Source: Eubacterium callanderi (GTDB lineage Bacteria; Bacillota; Clostridia; Eubacteriales; Eubacteriaceae). Taken from it: DNA of 64,000 bases. The notes beneath the pieces are model-generated. The model had not been told where the DNA came from, searched no databases, and worked only from the letters and a program-made list of their open reading frames with translations. The stretch lies in assembly GCF_900142645.1 (NCBI RefSeq), contig NZ_FRBP01000001.1:124001-188000 (forward strand), read 5' to 3'. Below, in pieces: positions 60,441-64,000 of this stretch (position 1 is the first letter of the stretch; each line of letters opens with the position of its first letter). The position numbers and the translations under genes were made by a program.

Positions 60441-61574
60441 ATGAACATTAATACCCTCTGTATTCATGGTTCTAACGTTTATCGCAACGATACCGGAGCC
60501 ATTTCTGTTCCTATTTTTCAAAATGCCACCTTTTCCCACCCTGGGGTTGGACAGAGTACAGGCTATGATTATTCGCGCATTCAGAATCCAACTCGGGAGC
60601 ACCTTGAGGAGACCATCGCCCATCTGGAACACGGGAACGAAGCGCTTGCATTTTCCTCTGGCATGGCAGCTGTTACCGCTCTTTTTGAGCTATTTAAAAA
60701 CGGTGATCACATTATCATCTCCGACGATCTTTACGGTGGCTCACACCGGCTGTTTAACAGTATTTCCTCCAATCATGGGCTGCAGTTCACGGCGGTCAAC
60801 ACCTCGGATACAGCAGCGGTCAAGGGCGCTGTCACACCTCTCACCAAAGCTATTTTTATCGAAACGCCGACCAACCCCATGATGAAAGTGACAGATATAA
60901 AAGCAATATCCAAAATCGCAAAGGCCTGTGATCTTTTGCTGCTGGTGGACAATACTTTTTTAACACCTTACTATTTAAACCCGCTGGAACTCGGGGCAGA
61001 TGTGGTGATCCACAGCGGCACAAAATATTTGTCCGGCCATAACGACACGCTTGCTGGTTTTCTTGTTACTAAAAATAAGGCTTTATCCGAACGTCTCCGC
61101 TTCATTTATGGAACCACCGGCGCCTGTCTCTCTCCTTTTGACAGCTGGCTTGTCCTTCGTGGCATAAAAACTTTAGCTGTACGTATGGACAGACAGCAGC
61201 AAAATGCGTTAGAATTATCTAAGTGGCTATCACACCACACTCGAATTAAAAAGGTTTTTTATGTTGGTCTTCCAGACCATCCTGACTACGCACTTTCAAA
61301 AAAACAGGCCAGAGGCTTTGGCGCAATGGTTTCATTTAAGGTCGATTGCCCTCAGACAGCCGTAAAAGTACTAGAGCGCGTTTCCCTCATTCTGTATGCC
61401 GAGAGCCTTGGGGGTGTTGAGTCTCTCATCACCTATCCAATGCTCCAGACCCATGCCGATGTGCCGGAGAATATAAGGGAATCCCTCGGAATTGACAACT
61501 GTCTGCTGCGTTTGTCTGTAGGACTGGAGGATATTAATGATCTCATTGCCGACCTGGATCAGGCACTGAAATAG
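60441..61574 (+). CDS. metB: Trans-sulfuration PLP enzyme (cystathionine gamma-synthase/lyase family)
   Basis: 377-residue Cys/Met-metabolism PLP enzyme. PLP lysine in HSGTKYLSGHND (about 195), the Asp/Thr cofactor motif VDNTFLTPY (about 172), and YSRIQNPTR near the N-terminus. Gamma-synthase, gamma-lyase and OAH sulfhydrylase share these motifs; the neighbour patB makes synthase the most coherent choice. The ATG at 60441 has an AAAGGAGA site 8 bases upstream; the longer frame from 60357 overlaps the promoter. It lies 9 bases before patB. Confidence 0.85.
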   Translation: MNINTLCIHGSNVYRNDTGAISVPIFQNATFSHPGVGQSTGYDYSRIQNPTREHLEETIAHLEHGNEALAFSSGMAAVTALFELFKNGDHIIISDDLYGGSHRLFNSISSNHGLQFTAVNTSDTAAVKGAVTPLTKAIFIETPTNPMMKVTDIKAISKIAKACDLLLLVDNTFLTPYYLNPLELGADVVIHSGTKYLSGHNDTLAGFLVTKNKALSERLRFIYGTTGACLSPFDSWLVLRGIKTLAVRMDRQQQNALELSKWLSHHTRIKKVFYVGLPDHPDYALSKKQARGFGAMVSFKVDCPQTAVKVLERVSLILYAESLGGVESLITYPMLQTHADVPENIRESLGIDNCLLRLSVGLEDINDLIADLDQALK

Positions 61575-61583
61575 GAGGAATTT

Positions 61584-62759
61584 ATGTCTTACAATTTTGA
61601 TGAAATAGTAGACCGAAAAAACACCGGTTCCATTAAGTATGATTTTGCCGCAGAGCGGGGGATGCCCGAGGATATCCTGCCTCTCTGGGTAGCTGATATG
61701 GACTTCAAGACACCGCAGGCCGTTATCGACGCTCTCGTAAAAACCAGCGAACATGGTATTTATGGTTACTCTGATGTGAAATATGATTATTTTGACACAC
61801 TGCGCACCTGGTACAGCAGGCGTTTTAACTGGGAAACGGAGGCCTCCTGGCTCGTCAAGACACCTGGTGTTGTCTACGCCATCGCCACAGCCGTGCGTGG
61901 TCTGACAGAGAAGGGTGACGCTGTACTGATCCAGCGACCAGTTTATTACCCTTTTACGCGCTGCATTGAGGTTAACGACCGCCAGTTGGTAAACAATCCA
62001 TTGATCTGTCAAAACGGTCGGTATACCATTGATTTTGAGGATTTTGAGCAGAAGATTATTGATCATAACGTCAAACTGTTTATTCTCTGCAGTCCGCATA
62101 ACCCTGTCGGCCGCGTCTGGACAAGGGCGGAACTGACACGGATGGGCGATATCTGCCTCGCTCACAATGTCACAGTTGTCTCAGATGAAATCCATGCAGA
62201 TTTTGTATATGAAGGGCAGACGCACACCATTTTTGCCAGCATAAAACCAGCCTTTGCCGACATCAGTCTTACCTGCACAGCCCCCAGCAAAACCTTTAAT
62301 CTCGCCGGACTTCAGGCCTCCAATATTTTTATCCCCAACCGGTCACTCCGCCACGCCTTTAAGGCGGAAATGGAACGTTCCGGCTTCAGCCAGGTAGGCC
62401 TCATGGGGCTCGTTGCCTGTCAGGCTGCCTACGCACACGGCGCAGAGTGGCTGGAGGCACTAAAGCAATATCTTGCCTCCAATTTATCCTTTATCCGTGT
62501 TTTTCTGAAAGAAAACTTACCAGAGGTAAAACTTATTGATCCAGAGGGAACCTATCTTGTATGGCTGGATTTTAGGGAATTGGGCTTGTCGGAGGATGCT
62601 CTGGAAAACCTGATCGTTAATAATGCCAAACTGTGGCTGGACCGCGGCGCCATGTTTGGTCCTGAGGGCGAGGGCTTTGAACGTTTTAACATCGCCTGCC
62701 CAAAAGCAACGCTGGAAAGAGCCTTTTCTCAGCTTAAGGCGGCAATTGACGCCCTTTAA
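61584..62759 (+). CDS. patB: PatB/MalY-type cystathionine beta-lyase (aminotransferase fold)
   Basis: 391-residue class I PLP enzyme that probably splits cystathionine to homocysteine, pyruvate and ammonia. Family marks: LPLWVADMDFKTPQAV at the start, HNPVGRVW near 172, VVSDEIHADFVY near 195, and the PLP lysine in APSKTFNLAGLQ near 235. With metB it would give a cysteine-to-homocysteine route. An AGGAGG site lies 6 bases upstream. Relatives also act as C-S lyases on other thiols. Confidence 0.9.
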   Translation: MSYNFDEIVDRKNTGSIKYDFAAERGMPEDILPLWVADMDFKTPQAVIDALVKTSEHGIYGYSDVKYDYFDTLRTWYSRRFNWETEASWLVKTPGVVYAIATAVRGLTEKGDAVLIQRPVYYPFTRCIEVNDRQLVNNPLICQNGRYTIDFEDFEQKIIDHNVKLFILCSPHNPVGRVWTRAELTRMGDICLAHNVTVVSDEIHADFVYEGQTHTIFASIKPAFADISLTCTAPSKTFNLAGLQASNIFIPNRSLRHAFKAEMERSGFSQVGLMGLVACQAAYAHGAEWLEALKQYLASNLSFIRVFLKENLPEVKLIDPEGTYLVWLDFRELGLSEDALENLIVNNAKLWLDRGAMFGPEGEGFERFNIACPKATLERAFSQLKAAIDAL

Positions 62760-62765
62760 TCCTGA

Positions 62766-62796
62766 CGGCAGAAGCAGAAGCCTCTGCCGCTTTTTT
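62766..62796 (+). terminator. Terminator after patB
   Basis: CGGCAGA/TCTGCCG stem (62766-62789) with a following T6. Confidence 0.82.
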
Positions 62797-62888
62797 ATTG
62801 CCAAGCTTAAATATTCCTTTTATTCCAACCCTTGTAGCAGAAGCTTAATTTCCTGCGTCTTATAACCTGATACCCTTTACAGCGATTA

Positions 62889-62916
62889 TTGATGGATTTT
62901 TTCTTCTTATTATGAT
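62889..62916 (+). promoter_or_regulatory. Promoter of the pyrophosphatase gene
   Basis: TTGATG (62889-62894) and TATGAT (62911-62916), 16-bp spacer, 31 bases before the start. Confidence 0.5.
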
Positions 62917-62947
62917 AGTATTACAAAAAAAGGAGAGAATTCGAAAC

Positions 62948-64000
62948 ATGGCTCAAGCTATTTATGTTTTTGGACATCAAAATCCCGACACGGACTCCAT
63001 TTGCGCCTCTCTTTCCTATGCCTACCTGAAACAGGCTCTCGGAAATGAAAACGTCGTGGCATGCCGTCTTGGTAATATTAATAAAGAAACAAAATATGTA
63101 CTGGATTATTTTAATGTGGAGCCGCCTAAGCTGATCAAAAGCGTTAAGCCTCAGGTTTCCGACCTTCATTTCAATAATTTTTCAATGGCGACAGAACAGG
63201 ATTCGGTATTAAAAACCATGAATCAGATCATTTCAAATCCCGGCCGTTCTCTGCCCGTTGTCGATACCGATAAGAAGCTTCTTGGTATCATCTCACTTCC
63301 AGATATCATCCAGGCCTACACAGACCCTTATGTTGAGTCTATTCTCAAGGACACCGAAACCCCTTATAAAAATATCATTGAAATTCTGGATGCCCGTATT
63401 ATCGGAGAGATTCCACATGACTATGTTACCGGCAATGTCTACACCAATACCGAGCTGGTCGCCGGTCAAAAACTCAACGCAGAGGATTTTGTCGTCACAG
63501 CCCTCAATGATGGCTCACTTGAAAAGGCTTTTAATGTCGGTGCAGAAAACATCATTATCTCCAACACACCGATTGGAACAATGCCTCTGATTCCTGAAAA
63601 TTATAAAGGACTCGTATTCCTTTCTAACCATTCTCCTTTTGAGGTTATCCGACTTTTAACCCAGGTAATCCCAATTACCAACTTTGTAAAGCGCGAAAAT
63701 CTGGAGTACTTTGTCACATACGAAACAATTGATGATGTCAAAGAAAATATGCTGACCTCTAATCATACAAGGTTTCCAGTTGTCTCTGAAGACGGTATGG
63801 TTCTTGCCTCCATTACCAAAAGTAATTTGCTGGACTATAACCGTAAACAAGTTATCCTCGTTGACCACAACGAACGCGGGCAGTCTATCCGAGGCGTGGA
63901 GGAGGCTGAAATTATCGAGGTTATCGACCACCACCGTGTCGCTGAAATTCAGACGGCCACACCGCTTTATCTCCGGATTGAGCCTGTAGGCTGCACCTGT
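62948..64000 (+). CDS. ppaC: CBS-containing manganese-dependent inorganic pyrophosphatase, 3' part outside window
   Basis: Hydrolyses pyrophosphate. The 351 codons present open with the DHH motif [10 protein letters not shown], which binds manganese, then a regulatory insert with two CBS modules (about 70-125 and 250-295), a DRTGG-like stretch between them, and the second DHH motif [10 protein letters not shown] near 325. This is the nucleotide-regulated family II form; the C-terminal DHHA2 domain is past the right edge. A GGAGAG site lies 10-12 bases before the ATG, a wide spacing. Confidence 0.9.
   Translation, partial: MAQAIYVFGHQNPDTDSICASLSYAYLKQALGNENVVACRLGNINKETKYVLDYFNVEPPKLIKSVKPQVSDLHFNNFSMATEQDSVLKTMNQIISNPGRSLPVVDTDKKLLGIISLPDIIQAYTDPYVESILKDTETPYKNIIEILDARIIGEIPHDYVTGNVYTNTELVAGQKLNAEDFVVTALNDGSLEKAFNVGAENIIISNTPIGTMPLIPENYKGLVFLSNHSPFEVIRLLTQVIPITNFVKRENLEYFVTYETIDDVKENMLTSNHTRFPVVSEDGMVLASITKSNLLDYNRKQVILVDHNERGQSIRGVEEAEIIEVIDHHRVAEIQTATPLYLRIEPVGCTC

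Overview
The window looks like chromosome from an anaerobic, acetogenic Firmicute, most likely of the Eubacterium limosum/callanderi group. That placement is inference from gene content and protein style, not from a search. The strongest evidence is a complete carbonyl branch of the Wood-Ljungdahl pathway (22.8-35.0 kb), supported by anaerobic class III ribonucleotide reductase, Firmicute-type sigma-A promoters, strong AGGAGG ribosome binding sites, an L10 leader and a uvrC-hprK cluster. About four fifths of the genes before 46 kb lie on the minus strand; after that most lie on the plus strand.

Left end (1-7.9 kb, minus strand): an agr-type quorum-sensing locus in an unusual form. A LytTR response regulator and a GHKL sensor kinase are followed by a 52-residue AgrD-like cyclic peptide precursor that I found by hand. 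Directly behind it is a peptidase-C39 ABC exporter that runs off the window; no agrB is visible. Upstream lies a cluster of small unknown proteins: two paralogous lipoproteins, several paralogous small membrane proteins and a decayed third copy. Two near-identical LytTR-type promoters, one before agrD and one before the first lipoprotein, tie the cluster to the agr system. This is the best candidate here for an undescribed system.

7.9-21.2 kb (minus): a proS-led run with a MetH-activation-like protein, a condensation-fold acyltransferase, a zinc-ribbon membrane protein and a DUF2284 protein; then rpmG-secE-nusG-rplK-rplA-rplJ-rplL with an L10 leader; then mixed genes (GNAT, hydroxyacid dehydrogenase, tRNA-Arg, AIR-synthase-like, VanY-type carboxypeptidase).

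21.3-35.2 kb (minus): carbon monoxide dehydrogenase/acetyl-CoA synthase region, in transcription order cooC2, acsV, DUF3786, acsD, acsC, acsE, acsA, cooC1, acsB, then a nickel-handling tail (His-rich protein, CooT family, DUF3842, a small paralog of the His-rich protein's C-terminal domain). The two main acs promoters share a near-palindromic 16-bp element just after the start site.

35.3-46.2 kb: cardiolipin synthase (+), then a dicarboxylate/amino-acid symporter, RmlD-like reductase, peptidase T, release factor 1, DegV, and the coupled uvrC-hprK-PHP operon on the minus strand. 46.3-64 kb: mainly plus strand: HAD phosphatase, YhiM-like membrane protein, 4-alpha-glucanotransferase, oligopeptide-binding lipoprotein, nickel-dependent lactate racemase with a FadR-like operator, a beta-helix surface protein, nrdDG with NrdR boxes, a divergent cysK / metB-patB sulfur amino-acid locus with a repeated operator-like motif, and the start of a CBS-containing manganese pyrophosphatase. 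Transaldolase and cysK are on the minus strand. I saw no CRISPR array, no insertion sequence and no prophage.
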